A DNA stretch of 64,000 bases from Roseococcus sp. SYP-B2431. GTDB taxonomy: Bacteria; Pseudomonadota; Alphaproteobacteria; Acetobacterales; Acetobacteraceae. The notes under the pieces were generated by a model. It was not told the DNA's origin, made no database searches, and saw only the letters and a list, made by a program, of their open reading frames with translations. A program made the translations under genes and the position numbers. The DNA lies in contig NZ_SJXD01000022.1 of assembly GCF_004336745.1 (NCBI RefSeq), positions 248,001 to 312,000 on the forward strand, given 5' to 3'. This document shows positions 1-7,599 of the stretch, one piece after another; the first letter of the stretch is position 1, and each line of letters opens with the position of its first letter.

Positions 1-15
1 CGCTCGCCATGAGGG

Positions 16-495
16 CTATTCCACCAGCACCAGCGGCTCGCCGTATTCCACCGGCGTGCCCGATTCGATCAGGATGCGGGTCACCGTGCCGGCGCGCGGG
101 GCCTTGATCTGGTTGAAGGTCTTCATCGCCTCGATGAGCAGCAGCGTCTGGCCCTGGGCCACCTTGGCGCCGAGCTGGATGAAGGCCGCGGCCCCCGGCT
201 CCGGCGAGAGATAGGCCACGCCCACCATCGGCGAGGTCACGAGGCCGGGGTTCTTGAGGTCCAGCGCCGAGGGATCCACGGCGGCGGCGGCCGGCGCGGG
301 AGCGGGGACGGGGGCGGCCGCCAGGGGCGCCGCGGCCTGCATCACGGGGGCGGCGACCGTCACCGCGGGCAGGATACGGGCCACGCGGATCCGCGCGTCC
401 TTCTCGGACAGCTCGATCTCCGTCAGATCGGTCTCGCGCAGGATCTCGGCGAGCTTGCGGATCGCCTCCGGGTCGAACTGGATGCCGCTTGTCAT
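16..495 (-). CDS. accB: Biotin carboxyl carrier protein of acetyl-CoA carboxylase
   Basis: This is the biotin-bearing subunit that carries CO2 from biotin carboxylase to the carboxyltransferase in the first step of fatty acid synthesis; it is cytosolic. The 159-aa product is about the length of the E. coli protein (156). It has the usual helical N-terminus (residues 1-45), an Ala/Pro-rich hinge (about 45-75) and a C-terminal biotinyl domain with the EAMKT biotinylation motif, the target lysine being K125. Its ATG overlaps the aroQ stop (ATGA), so the two are translationally coupled, aroQ first. Just downstream on the same strand an ATG at position 10 (reading ATG GCG AGC) may be the start of accC, the usual partner, but only ten bases are in the window. 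Confidence 0.96.
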   Translation of the reverse strand: MTSGIQFDPEAIRKLAEILRETDLTEIELSEKDARIRVARILPAVTVAAPVMQAAAPLAAAPVPAPAPAAAAVDPSALDLKNPGLVTSPMVGVAYLSPEPGAAAFIQLGAKVAQGQTLLLIEAMKTFNQIKAPRAGTVTRILIESGTPVEYGEPLVLVE

Positions 496-947
496 GCGTC
501 TTCGTCCTCATCTCCACCGATCAGCCCCGCCATGGCCTGCAGCGCGAGCGCGTAGCCCGCGACGCCCAGGCCGGCGATCACGCCGGTGGCGGCCTTGGAG
601 ACCAGGCTGTTGTGCCGGAACTCCTCGCGCCGATGGATGTTGGTGATATGGATCTCGATCACCGGCAGCCCGACCGCCAGAAGCGCGTCCAGGATGGCGA
701 CCGAGGTGGTGGTGTAGCCCGCCGGGTTGATCACGATGCCCGCGGCGCGGCCGCGGCACTCCTGGATCCAGGAGACCAGCTCGCCCTCGACATTGGATTG
801 CCGGAAGTCGATGGCCAGGCCCAGCTCCTCCGCCGCCTCGGCGCAGAGGCTCTCGACATCGTCCAGGGTCGCGGTGCCGTACTTCTCCGGCTCGCGCGTG
901 CCCAGCATGTTGAGGTTGGGGCCGTTGAACACGGCAATGAGGTTCAT
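492..947 (-). CDS. aroQ: Type II 3-dehydroquinate dehydratase
   Basis: The enzyme converts 3-dehydroquinate to 3-dehydroshikimate in the shikimate pathway, in the cytosol, as a dodecamer in this family. The 151-aa product has the family length. Visible hallmarks are the FNGPNLNMLG start, the flexible lid with catalytic Tyr (EKYG, Y23), the NPAGYTTTS segment and the HITNIHRREEFRHNS block that carries the catalytic His and substrate-binding Arg. The reading frame stays open about 330 bases upstream, but the family alignment starts at the ATG at 947, which is therefore chosen. It is first in an aroQ-accB (probably accC) operon, an arrangement common in Alphaproteobacteria. Confidence 0.96.
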   Translation of the reverse strand: MNLIAVFNGPNLNMLGTREPEKYGTATLDDVESLCAEAAEELGLAIDFRQSNVEGELVSWIQECRGRAAGIVINPAGYTTTSVAILDALLAVGLPVIEIHITNIHRREEFRHNSLVSKAATGVIAGLGVAGYALALQAMAGLIGGDEDEDA

Positions 948-1018
948 GGCGATTCCCGGCGGGGGCCTCTCGAAGGGGCCGGGGCTAGCACGCGACGCGC
1001 GGCAGGGGCAAGCACGGG

Positions 1019-1036
1019 CCCGGGACTTGTCCCGGG
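1019..1036. repeat. Perfect GC palindrome (8-bp arms, TT loop)
   Basis: Arms CCCGGGAC and GTCCCGGG face each other across two bases in the gap between the divergent aroQ and thiS transcripts. It has no T-tract, so it is not a convincing terminator for either strand. It resembles short extragenic palindromes that recur in GC-rich alphaproteobacterial genomes, but only one copy was noticed here. Confidence 0.5.
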
Positions 1037-1071
1037 GGAAGGCCGCGGCCATCTTCGGCATGCGGGCGATG

Positions 1072-1101
1072 TTGACTTCCGGCAGCGGCAGGTCGCAGCA
1101 T
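1072..1101 (+). promoter_or_regulatory. Candidate sigma-70 promoter for thiSG
   Basis: TTGACT (1072-1077) is followed after 18 bases by CAGCAT (1096-1101). The -35 is good and the -10 weak. The predicted start would fall at about 1108-1110, right before the first paired bases of the TPP riboswitch, which is what makes the call credible. Confidence 0.4.
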
Positions 1102-1111
1102 CGGCGCGACC

Positions 1112-1200
1112 AAGGGGAGCCCTTCCTGGAGGGCTGAGATTCCGCGCGGACGCGGTCGACTCTTAGAACCTGATCCGGGTCATGCCGGCGATAGGGATGG
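1112..1200 (+). ncRNA. TPP riboswitch (THI element)
   Basis: The core of the thiamine pyrophosphate aptamer is readable: GGGGAGCCC then GGGCTGAGA for the P1-P3 side (1114-1140), a variable hairpin of CGCGG repeats (1143-1155), then the conserved AGAACCTGATCCGGGTCATGCC stretch and the closing GGCGATAGGGATGG (1164-1200). It sits 56 bases before the thiS start and therefore most likely represses thiSG when thiamine pyrophosphate is plentiful. The short spacer to the gene suggests control of translation initiation or of an overlapping terminator; no clear poly-T hairpin was seen, so translational control is the likelier reading. Confidence 0.93.
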
Positions 1201-1255
1201 GCCATCGGCGTCGCGCCACCCTCCCATCGAATCGATTTTGGGACGAAGCGAGACG

Positions 1256-1489
1256 ATGCCTGACACCCCGATGCCACCGAGCCTCCAGCTGGCGCTCACG
1301 GTCAATGGCGAGGCGCGCGCCGTCGCCGCCGGCACCAGCGTCGCCGGCCTGCTGGCGGAGATCGGGCTGGCCGAGCGCAAGGTGGCGGTCGAGCGCAACC
1401 TGGAGATCGTGCCGCGCTCCCAATACGCCACGACGATGCTCGGTGCCGGCGACGCCGTCGAGATCGTCCATTTCATCGGAGGGGGCTGA
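1256..1489 (+). CDS. thiS: Sulfur carrier protein ThiS
   Basis: ThiS is the ubiquitin-fold protein whose C-terminal thiocarboxylate donates sulfur for the thiazole ring of thiamine. The 77-aa product shows the small beta-grasp pattern (LTVNGEARAV, then ERNLEIVPRSQY) and ends in Ile-Gly-Gly-Gly, exposing the essential terminal di-glycine. A TTG at 1238 lies in frame upstream, but the ATG at 1256 fits the family start better. The gene lies under the TPP riboswitch and ends three bases before thiG, its partner enzyme. Confidence 0.93.
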   Translation: MPDTPMPPSLQLALTVNGEARAVAAGTSVAGLLAEIGLAERKVAVERNLEIVPRSQYATTMLGAGDAVEIVHFIGGG

Positions 1490-1492
1490 ACC

Positions 1493-2311
1493 ATGCCCGA
1501 CGACATCCGCACGCCCGTGACCACCATCCAGGACTCCGGGGACGACAGCTGGGAAGTGGCCGGGCGCCGCTTCCGCTCCCGCCTCATCGTGGGCACCGGC
1601 CGCTACAAGACCCTGGAGCAGACCGGCGAGAGCATCCGCGCCAGCGGGGCCGAGATCGTCACCGTCGCCGTGCGGCGCGTGAACCTCAGCGACGCCTCGG
1701 CGCCCATGCTGCAGGACTTCGTGTCGCCGCAGGACTACACCTACCTGCCCAACACGGCCGGCTGCCACACGGCGCAGGAGGCGGTGCGCACGCTGCGGCT
1801 GGCACGCGAGGCCGGCGGCTGGAACCTCGTGAAGCTCGAGGTGCTCGGCCCGCCGCCCTATCTCTACCCGGATATGGCCGGCACCTTCGAAGCAGCGGCG
1901 GCGCTGCTCGCCGATGGCTTCGAGGTCATGGTCTATTGCGCGGACGACCCGGTCGCGGCGAAGCGGCTGGAGGAGATGGGCTGCGTCGCCATCATGCCGC
2001 TCGGCGCGCCGATCGGCTCGGGGATGGGGGTGGTGAACCCCTATATGATCCGCAGCATCAAGCAAAATGCGAAGGTGCCGGTGCTGGTGGATGCGGGCAT
2101 CGGCACGGCCAGCGAGGCGGCCTTCGCCATGGAGCTCGGCTGCGACGCGGTGCTGCTGAACAGCGCCATCGCGCATGCGCAGGATCCAGTGCGGATGGCC
2201 GTGGCGATGAAGCATGCGGTGATCGCGGGGCGCGAGGCCTTCCTGGCCGGCCGCATGCCGCGCGACTACCGGGCGGATGCGTCGAGCCCGATGAGCGGGC
2301 TCATCCGCTAG
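1493..2311 (+). CDS. thiG: Thiazole synthase
   Basis: ThiG condenses 1-deoxy-D-xylulose 5-phosphate, dehydroglycine and ThiS-bound sulfur into the thiazole phosphate moiety of thiamine. The 272-aa TIM-barrel protein shows IVGTGRY near the N-terminus, the Schiff-base lysine in NLVKLEVLG (K114) and the phosphate-binding [10 protein letters not shown] and [10 protein letters not shown] loops. It is about 15-20 residues longer at the N-terminus than many homologues. It directly follows thiS; thiC, thiO and thiE are not in the window, so the pathway is completed elsewhere. Confidence 0.96.
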   Translation: MPDDIRTPVTTIQDSGDDSWEVAGRRFRSRLIVGTGRYKTLEQTGESIRASGAEIVTVAVRRVNLSDASAPMLQDFVSPQDYTYLPNTAGCHTAQEAVRTLRLAREAGGWNLVKLEVLGPPPYLYPDMAGTFEAAAALLADGFEVMVYCADDPVAAKRLEEMGCVAIMPLGAPIGSGMGVVNPYMIRSIKQNAKVPVLVDAGIGTASEAAFAMELGCDAVLLNSAIAHAQDPVRMAVAMKHAVIAGREAFLAGRMPRDYRADASSPMSGLIR

Positions 2312-2370
2312 CCGGCTCCGCGCCGCCGAGGCAGGATCGTCCCTTCACCGATTGGGAGGGAGCGAAAAAC

Positions 2371-3150
2371 ATGGATCTCGGCATCAAGGGGCGCAGGGCC
2401 ATTGTCTGCGCCGGCTCCAAGGGTCTCGGCCGCGGCTGCGCCGAGGCGCTCGCGCGGGAAGGCGTGGAGCTGGTGATCACGGCCCGGGGCGGCGAGGCGC
2501 TGGAAGCCACGGCCAAGGCCATCCGCGATGCGACGGGCGTCTCGGTGAAGACCGTCCAGGGCGACATCACCACCGAGGCGGGCCGCGCCGACGTGCTGGC
2601 CGCCCTGCCGGATCCCGACATCCTGATCACCAATGCGGGAGGCCCGCCGCAGGGCGAATTCTCGGGCTTCGAGCTGGACGACTGGCGCCGCGCGGTGGAG
2701 GCGAACATGCTGACGCCGATCGCCCTCATCAAGGCCGTGCTGCCGAAGATGACCGAGCGGAAGTTCGGCCGCATCCTGAACATCACCAGCTATTCGGTGA
2801 AAGCGCCGATCGCCCGGCTCGAGCTCTCCAACGGCGCGCGGGCGGGCTTGACGGGCGCGCTGGCCTCGCTGGCGCGGCGGGTGGCGGTGAACAACGTCAC
2901 CATCAACCACCTGCTGCCGGGGCCCTTCGACACGGACCGTATCCGGGGCAACTGGCGCCAGGTCGTCGCCGCCGGCACCTCGACGATGGAGGAGCTGGAG
3001 CGCAATGCCGTGAAGGCGATCCCCGCCGGCCGCCTCGGCACGGCCGAGGAATTCGGCAATTTCGCCGCTTTCCTCTGCTCCGCGCATGCGGGCTTCACCA
3101 CCGGGCAGAGCATTCTGCTCGACGGTGGGTCCTACCCCGGCACGCTGTAA
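2371..3150 (+). CDS. SDR-family oxidoreductase with substituted catalytic residues
   Basis: This 259-aa Rossmann-fold protein belongs to the FabG-like short-chain dehydrogenases. The nucleotide-binding segment reads AGSKGLGRG (usual TGxxxGIG) and NAGG is present. Where classical SDRs have Tyr-x-x-x-Lys, this one reads Ser-x-x-x-Arg (SNGAR before AGLTG), although the serine-containing ITSYS strand is kept. This fits an atypical SDR subgroup described as BKR-like and lacking the perfect tetrad, so substrate and even catalysis are uncertain. The ATG at 2371 follows GGAGGG. It lies 60 bases after thiG and may be read through from it, but no thiamine role is implied. Confidence 0.85.
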   Translation: MDLGIKGRRAIVCAGSKGLGRGCAEALAREGVELVITARGGEALEATAKAIRDATGVSVKTVQGDITTEAGRADVLAALPDPDILITNAGGPPQGEFSGFELDDWRRAVEANMLTPIALIKAVLPKMTERKFGRILNITSYSVKAPIARLELSNGARAGLTGALASLARRVAVNNVTINHLLPGPFDTDRIRGNWRQVVAAGTSTMEELERNAVKAIPAGRLGTAEEFGNFAAFLCSAHAGFTTGQSILLDGGSYPGTL

Positions 3151-3329
3151 CGATGCGTTCCGCGCATTCCTGACGCGCGCCGGAAACACTCCGGCAACCC
3201 CCAGGGCCATTCGGGCGTTTCGCCGCGACCTCCGGGGGGAGTTTCGGAGGGGTTTCCGGTCGCCCCCGGGGGCGGCGCGAAAAAACTTCGTTTCTCTTCG
3301 TAAAGCCGCTTGCCTTGGCGGAACGGCAG

Positions 3330-3571
3330 CCCTACATGCCGCCTCACAAGACGCAGTACGCACGTGCCTCTGGCCCCAGGCCCACGGAGCTGAGCCCCAC
3401 TTTCGGCTTGCCACCGCGGCGCAAGGTTTACGCAACGACGTCAAGCGTTCTGGCAACCCCGGGAGCTCACCCTCCCGGTTTTCTTCTGGTCGCTGGTTCG
3501 TTCGACCGTTTCGTCAATCTGGGGCCGCCCCTGACGGGGATGGTTCCACTATGTTTGTGGAAGGTGCTGCG
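3330..3571 (+). promoter_or_regulatory. Candidate regulatory leader of the ornithine decarboxylase gene
   Basis: About 420 bases separate the SDR stop from the decarboxylase start and hold no recognisable gene. A promoter-like TTGCCT, 17 bases, TACATG lies at 3310-3338. Downstream are a terminator-like hairpin (3459-3485) and a CCCC run (3528-3531) that can pair either with GGGG at 3521-3524 or with GGGG at 3536-3539, so two local folds exclude each other. Alphaproteobacterial ornithine decarboxylase genes are known to carry the conserved speF RNA motif (Rfam RF00518) in this position. I infer that this leader is such an element; I could not test the consensus. Confidence 0.5.
3459..3485 (+). 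terminator. Intrinsic-terminator-like hairpin inside the odc leader (attenuator)
   Basis: CCGGGAG (3459-3465) pairs perfectly with CTCCCGG (3472-3478) around a six-base loop and is followed by TTTTCTT. It lies about 90 bases before the decarboxylase start codon and on the same strand, which is the arrangement of a transcription attenuator rather than of a terminator for the SDR gene more than 300 bases upstream. Confidence 0.6.
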
Positions 3572-4702
3572 ATGACCCCGAAGGTCGCTCGCTTCCTTGC
3601 TGACATCCAGCCGGCCACGCCGTGCCTGGTGCTCGACGTGGACCGCGTGGAAGCCAACTTCCGCCGGCTGCGCGACGCGCTGCCCCTCGCGCGCATCTAT
3701 TACGCGGTGAAGGCCAATCCGGCCGCGCCCGTGCTGGAGCGGCTGGTCGGCCTCGGCTCGCAGTTCGACGCTGCCAGCTTCCAGGAAGTGGCAATGTGCC
3801 TGGACGCCGGCGCCGATCCGGAGGCGATCTCCTACGGCAACACCATCAAGCGCGAGCGCGACATCGCGGCCGCCTATGCGCGCGGCGTGCGGATGTTCGC
3901 CTTCGACAGCGAGATGGAGCTGGAGAAGCTCGCCCGCTCCGCGCCCGGCGCCCGCGTCTATTGCCGCATCCTGGTGGGCAATGACGGCGCCGAATGGCCG
4001 CTGAGCCGCAAGTTCGGCTGCGAAGTCGAGATGGCGCGTGACCTCATGGTCAAGGCCGGGCAGATGGGCCTCGATCCCTTCGGCCTCTCCTTCCATGTCG
4101 GCAGCCAGCAGGTCCGCACCGCCGCCTATGAGATGGCCATCGCCAAGGTCGCCATGCTGTTCACCGACCTGGTGGATGCCGGGGTGAAGGTGCGCATGGT
4201 GAATCTCGGCGGCGGCTATCCGGTCCGCTACAAGTCCGAGGTGCCGGAAATCGACGAGTTCGGTTCCGCGATCATGGGCGCCATGGCCGAGCATTTCGGC
4301 AATGCCCTGCCCGAGATCGTGATCGAGCCCGGCCGCTTCCTGGTCGCCGATGCCGGCGTGGTCCAGGCCGAGGTCGTGCTCGTGAGCCGCAAGGCCGAGG
4401 ACGATCCCGTCCGCTGGGTGTACCTGGACATCGGCCGTTTCGGCGGGCTGGCCGAGACCGAGGGCGAGGCGATCAAATACGCGTTCCGCACGCCGCATGA
4501 CGGCACCGCCGAGGGTCCCGTGACCATCGCCGGCCCGACTTGCGACAGCACGGACACGCTCTACGAGAAGTCCAACTACCGTCTGCCGACGGCGCTGACG
4601 GCGGGCGACCGCGTGGAGTTGCTGGCGACCGGCGCCTATGTGACGACCTATGCCAGCCAGAAGTTCAACGGCTTCGAGCCGCTGGCCGAGCACTACATCT
4701 GA
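3572..4702 (+). CDS. odc: Group IV PLP-dependent ornithine decarboxylase
   Basis: The enzyme decarboxylates ornithine to putrescine, the entry to polyamine synthesis; it works in the cytosol with pyridoxal phosphate as a dimer. The 376-aa length is that of short bacterial ornithine/lysine decarboxylases. Visible are the PLP lysine in YAVKANP (K47), FHVGSQ (H175), the glycine-rich NLGGGYP, EPGR (252-255) and the active-site cysteine of the partner subunit in GPTCDSTD (C324). Two in-frame ATGs occur; the one at 3572 is chosen because GGAAGG sits seven bases before it, giving the family start. Some lysine activity is possible. A strong hairpin terminator follows. Confidence 0.92.
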   Translation: MTPKVARFLADIQPATPCLVLDVDRVEANFRRLRDALPLARIYYAVKANPAAPVLERLVGLGSQFDAASFQEVAMCLDAGADPEAISYGNTIKRERDIAAAYARGVRMFAFDSEMELEKLARSAPGARVYCRILVGNDGAEWPLSRKFGCEVEMARDLMVKAGQMGLDPFGLSFHVGSQQVRTAAYEMAIAKVAMLFTDLVDAGVKVRMVNLGGGYPVRYKSEVPEIDEFGSAIMGAMAEHFGNALPEIVIEPGRFLVADAGVVQAEVVLVSRKAEDDPVRWVYLDIGRFGGLAETEGEAIKYAFRTPHDGTAEGPVTIAGPTCDSTDTLYEKSNYRLPTALTAGDRVELLATGAYVTTYASQKFNGFEPLAEHYI

Positions 4703-4725
4703 GGCTCCGGGCCTCGGTGACAGGA

Positions 4726-4760
4726 CGCCGCCGCGGGAGACCGCGGCGGCGTTCGTCGTT
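4726..4760. terminator. Strong hairpin between convergent genes
   Basis: An 11-bp perfect stem (CGCCGCCGCGG 4726-4736, CCGCGGCGGCG 4741-4751) closes on a GAGA tetraloop and is followed by a T-rich TTCGTCGTTT. It ends odc and, lying ten bases past the stop of the opposite-strand gene, may serve both directions. Confidence 0.8.
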
Positions 4761-4985
4761 TCAGAGGTATTTTCCGCGCTCCATGATCTCGAGCGTGTAT
4801 TCCTTGTAGCTCATGCCGAGCTCCTCGGCCCGGGCGAGGCGGCGCAGGGCGATTTCGCGCGGCGGCGTCTTCCAGGCCTTCTTGTGCGCCTTCCGCCAGA
4901 CGTAGCTTCGCCAGGAGGCGTCGGGGTCGAGCGGTGGGCCGCCATTATGTCCGATCCCCGGCGGCTTGCTCGAATCCATGGCCAT
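4761..4985 (-). CDS. Conserved 74-aa protein with GHNGGPP motif, function unknown
   Basis: I do not know its function. The protein starts with a Pro/Gly-rich PPGIGHNGGPPLD segment (residues 8-20), a motif seen in many small alphaproteobacterial proteins, followed by a basic, Trp-rich middle (SWRSYVWRKAHKKAWKT) and a short helical tail (YKEYTLEIMERGKYL). No signal peptide or membrane segment is evident. It is transcribed away from the XRE-cupin regulator with only 28 bases between start codons, so the two probably share control sites. Confidence 0.8.
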   Translation of the reverse strand: MAMDSSKPPGIGHNGGPPLDPDASWRSYVWRKAHKKAWKTPPREIALRRLARAEELGMSYKEYTLEIMERGKYL

Positions 4986-4998
4986 GCGGCCAGCGTTC

Positions 4999-5008
4999 CA
5001 CTAAAGTG
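4999..5008. promoter_or_regulatory. Candidate operator CACTAAAGTG
   Basis: A perfect CACT-AA-AGTG palindrome fills the 28-base gap between the divergent 74-aa gene and the XRE-cupin regulator; the half CCACTA recurs just inside the regulator's coding start (5018-5024). XRE-cupin regulators commonly bind short AT-centred palindromes near their own promoter, so autoregulation and shared control of both genes is inferred. Confidence 0.4.
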
Positions 5009-5013
5009 CATGC

Positions 5014-5595
5014 ATGTCCACTATCCTGGATGATCCCTTGCAGAGCCTCCTCGCCGGCCGCATCCGGCGGGAGCGCGAGGCGCGCGGCTGGGCCATGGCC
5101 GAGCTGGCGGCGGCGTCCGGCGTCTCGCGGGCCATGATCAGCAAGGTGGAGCGCGGCGAGGCCAGCCCCACCGCCGCGCTGCTCGGGCGGCTGTCCGGCG
5201 CCTTCGGGCTAACGGTCTCGACCCTGCTGGCGCGGGCAGAATCGGACGGGGGCGCCGGGCGGCTGTCGCGGGCGGCCGGGCAGGAGGTCTGGACCGATCC
5301 GGAGACAGGCTATGTGCGTCGCCAGCTATCCCCCGCCGGCGCCGATCCCGAGCTGATCCATGTCGAGATGCCGCCAAGTGGCCGCGTGGCCTATCCGGCC
5401 TCGTCCTATGCCTTCATGCGCGGGCATTGCGTCTGGCTGATCTCGGGCGGCCTCACCATCCGGGAGGGCGGCACGGAGAACGTGCTGCGGCCGGGCGACT
5501 GCCTGGCCTTCGACCTCACGGTCCCGCAGGACCGCGAATACGAGAACCAGACCTCCGCGCCTTGCCGCTACGTGGTGACGCTGGCGCGGCGCTGA
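5014..5595 (+). CDS. XRE-family transcriptional regulator with C-terminal cupin
   Basis: The 193-aa protein has an N-terminal helix-turn-helix of the lambda Cro/XRE type (about residues 13-70, with SGVSRAMISKVERGEASPT marking the recognition region) and a C-terminal RmlC-like cupin (about 115-190, including RPGDCLAFD) expected to sense a small ligand. Such regulators often control amino-acid, polyamine or amine catabolism and transport genes. Its neighbours are the ornithine decarboxylase and a 74-aa protein, which makes a polyamine link possible but unproven. Start codons of the divergent pair are so close that very short or leaderless transcripts are likely. Confidence 0.9.
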   Translation: MSTILDDPLQSLLAGRIRREREARGWAMAELAAASGVSRAMISKVERGEASPTAALLGRLSGAFGLTVSTLLARAESDGGAGRLSRAAGQEVWTDPETGYVRRQLSPAGADPELIHVEMPPSGRVAYPASSYAFMRGHCVWLISGGLTIREGGTENVLRPGDCLAFDLTVPQDREYENQTSAPCRYVVTLARR

Positions 5596-5659
5596 GGAGG
5601 CCAGCTCCACCAGCGAGTGGCCGCGCCCTGGCATGGGCCTCAGCAGCGAGGCGGCAAGA

Positions 5660-7465
5660 TCAGGCGTCCATCTTGAGGGCGGCGATGAAGGCGCTCTGCG
5701 GGATTTCGACCTTGCCGAACTGCCGCATGCGCTTCTTGCCTTCCTTCTGCTTGTCCAGAAGCTTGCGCTTGCGGCTGATGTCGCCGCCGTAGCACTTCGC
5801 CGTCACGTCCTTGGACATCGCGGAGATGGTCTCGCGAGCGATCACGCGGCCGCCGATCGCGGCCTGGATGGGGATCTTGAAGAGCTGGCGGGGGATCAGG
5901 TCCTTCAGCTTCTCGCAGATGGAGCGGCCGCGGCGGTCCGCCTGGCTGCGATGCGCCATGAAGGAGAGCGCATCCACCGGCTCGGCATTCACGAGGATGG
6001 AGATCTTCACCAGATCGCCGGCCTCGTAGCCCTCCATCGCATAGTCGAAGCTCGCATAGCCGCGGCTGATCGACTTGAGCCGGTCGTAGAAGTCGAAGAC
6101 CACCTCGTTCAGCGGCAGCATGTAGACCGCCATGGCGCGGCTGCCGACATAGGTCAGCTCCACCTGCCGGCCGCGGCGCTCGTTGCACAGGGTAAGGACC
6201 GGGCCGAGATATTCGTCCGGCACCATGATGGTGGCCTTGATCCAGGGCTCCTGGATTTCCGCGACCAGGGTGGGGTCGGGCATGTCGGCCGGGTTGTGGA
6301 GGTCGAGCTCCTGGCCGTTGTTCAGCTTCAGCTTGTAGACCACGCTCGGCGCGGTCGCGATCAGGTCGAGGTCGAACTCGCGGGAGAGCCGCTCCTGCAC
6401 GATCTCCAGGTGCAGCAGGCCCAGGAAGCCGCAGCGATAGCCGAGGCCCAGCGCCGCCGAGGTCTCCATCTCGTAGTGGAAGCTGCTGTCGTTCAGCCGC
6501 AGCTTGCCCACGCTTTCGCGCAGCTTCTCGAAGTCGTCGGCATCCACGGGGTAGAGGCCGCACCACACCACGGGAATGCTGGGCTTGAAGCCGGGCAGGG
6601 CCGCGGTCGCGGGGCTGCGGTCGTCGGTGATGGTGTCGCCGACATTGGTGTCGGCCACGGTCTTGATGGCGGCGGTGACGAAGCCCATCTCGCCGGGGCC
6701 GAGGCTGTCGCGGGGGATCATCTTCGGCGTGAAGATGCCCACCTGCTCCACCGTGTGGACCGCGCCGTTCGACATCATGCGGATGCGCTGGCCCTTGCGC
6801 AGATGCCCGTCGCGCACCCGCACCAGCACGACCACGCCGAGATAGGCGTCGTACCAGCTGTCCACCAGCAGGGCGGTCAGGGGCTTGGAGGCGTCGCCCG
6901 TGGGCGGCGGCAGGCGGGTGACGATGGCCTCCAGCACGCCCTCGATGTTCAGGCCCGTCTTGGCGCTGATCATCACCGCTTCCGAGGCGTCGAGGCCGAT
7001 CACGTCCTCGATCTGCTGCTTCACCCGGTCGGGCTCGGCGGCCGGCAGGTCGACCTTGTTGAGGACCGGGACGATCTCGTGATTGGCGTCGAGCGCCTGG
7101 TAGACATTGGCGAGGGTCTGCGCCTCCACGCCCTGGGAGGCGTCGACCACCAGCAGCGAGCCCTCGCAGGCGGCGAGCGAGCGGCTGACCTCATAGGCGA
7201 AGTCCACATGGCCCGGCGTGTCCATGAGGTTCAGCGTGTAGGTCTTGCCGTCCTTGGCGGGGTAGCTGATGCGGACGGTCTGCGCCTTGATGGTGATGCC
7301 GCGCTCGCGCTCGATGTCCATGTTGTCGAGCAGCTGTTCCTTCATATCGCGCAGCGCCACGGTTCCGGTCGTCTGGATCAGACGGTCGGCCAGCGTGGAC
7401 TTCCCATGGTCGATATGCGCGATGATGGAGAAGTTGCGGATCAGGTTCAGCGGAGTCTCGGTCAT
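5660..7465 (-). CDS. lepA: Elongation factor 4 (LepA), translational GTPase
   Basis: LepA binds the ribosome and affects initiation and translocation under stress. The product from the ATG at 7465 is 601 aa, the family length; the open frame continues upstream but conserved sequence starts at [18 protein letters not shown]. GTPase motifs seen are the P-loop AHIDHGKST (16-24), [11 protein letters not shown] (switch I), DTPGHVDF and NKVD. The C-terminal signature follows ([14 protein letters not shown] and the Lys/Arg-rich [19 protein letters not shown]). It stands alone, convergent with the XRE-cupin gene. Confidence 0.98.
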   Translation of the reverse strand: MTETPLNLIRNFSIIAHIDHGKSTLADRLIQTTGTVALRDMKEQLLDNMDIERERGITIKAQTVRISYPAKDGKTYTLNLMDTPGHVDFAYEVSRSLAACEGSLLVVDASQGVEAQTLANVYQALDANHEIVPVLNKVDLPAAEPDRVKQQIEDVIGLDASEAVMISAKTGLNIEGVLEAIVTRLPPPTGDASKPLTALLVDSWYDAYLGVVVLVRVRDGHLRKGQRIRMMSNGAVHTVEQVGIFTPKMIPRDSLGPGEMGFVTAAIKTVADTNVGDTITDDRSPATAALPGFKPSIPVVWCGLYPVDADDFEKLRESVGKLRLNDSSFHYEMETSAALGLGYRCGFLGLLHLEIVQERLSREFDLDLIATAPSVVYKLKLNNGQELDLHNPADMPDPTLVAEIQEPWIKATIMVPDEYLGPVLTLCNERRGRQVELTYVGSRAMAVYMLPLNEVVFDFYDRLKSISRGYASFDYAMEGYEAGDLVKISILVNAEPVDALSFMAHRSQADRRGRSICEKLKDLIPRQLFKIPIQAAIGGRVIARETISAMSKDVTAKCYGGDISRKRKLLDKQKEGKKRMRQFGKVEIPQSAFIAALKMDA

Positions 7466-7599
7466 CCGCGGGAGATAGGGCCAAAAAGCCCCGGTTGAAA
7501 GCGCGGAAGCCATGCGCCGAGGTTTCCCTTCACCTGACCCGCGACATGCCGCAGCATGGGCCGGTGACCGGGGGCCAATCCCGGCTGGAGAAACGTTCC

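Noticed and set aside
1163-2215. Long minus-strand open frame opposite thiSG
   Set aside because: It is a high-GC shadow of thiS and thiG; His/Arg/Gly-rich translation with no domain, and the plus-strand genes are certain.
3150-3330. Hairpins right after the SDR gene as its terminator
   Set aside because: GCCGGA/TCCGGC at about 3179-3195 and the CCCCCGGGGG palindrome near 3262 have no T-tract; support too weak to list.
5633-7498. 621-aa plus-strand open frame over lepA
   Set aside because: Shadow of lepA; composition rich in His, Asp and Leu with no family pattern.
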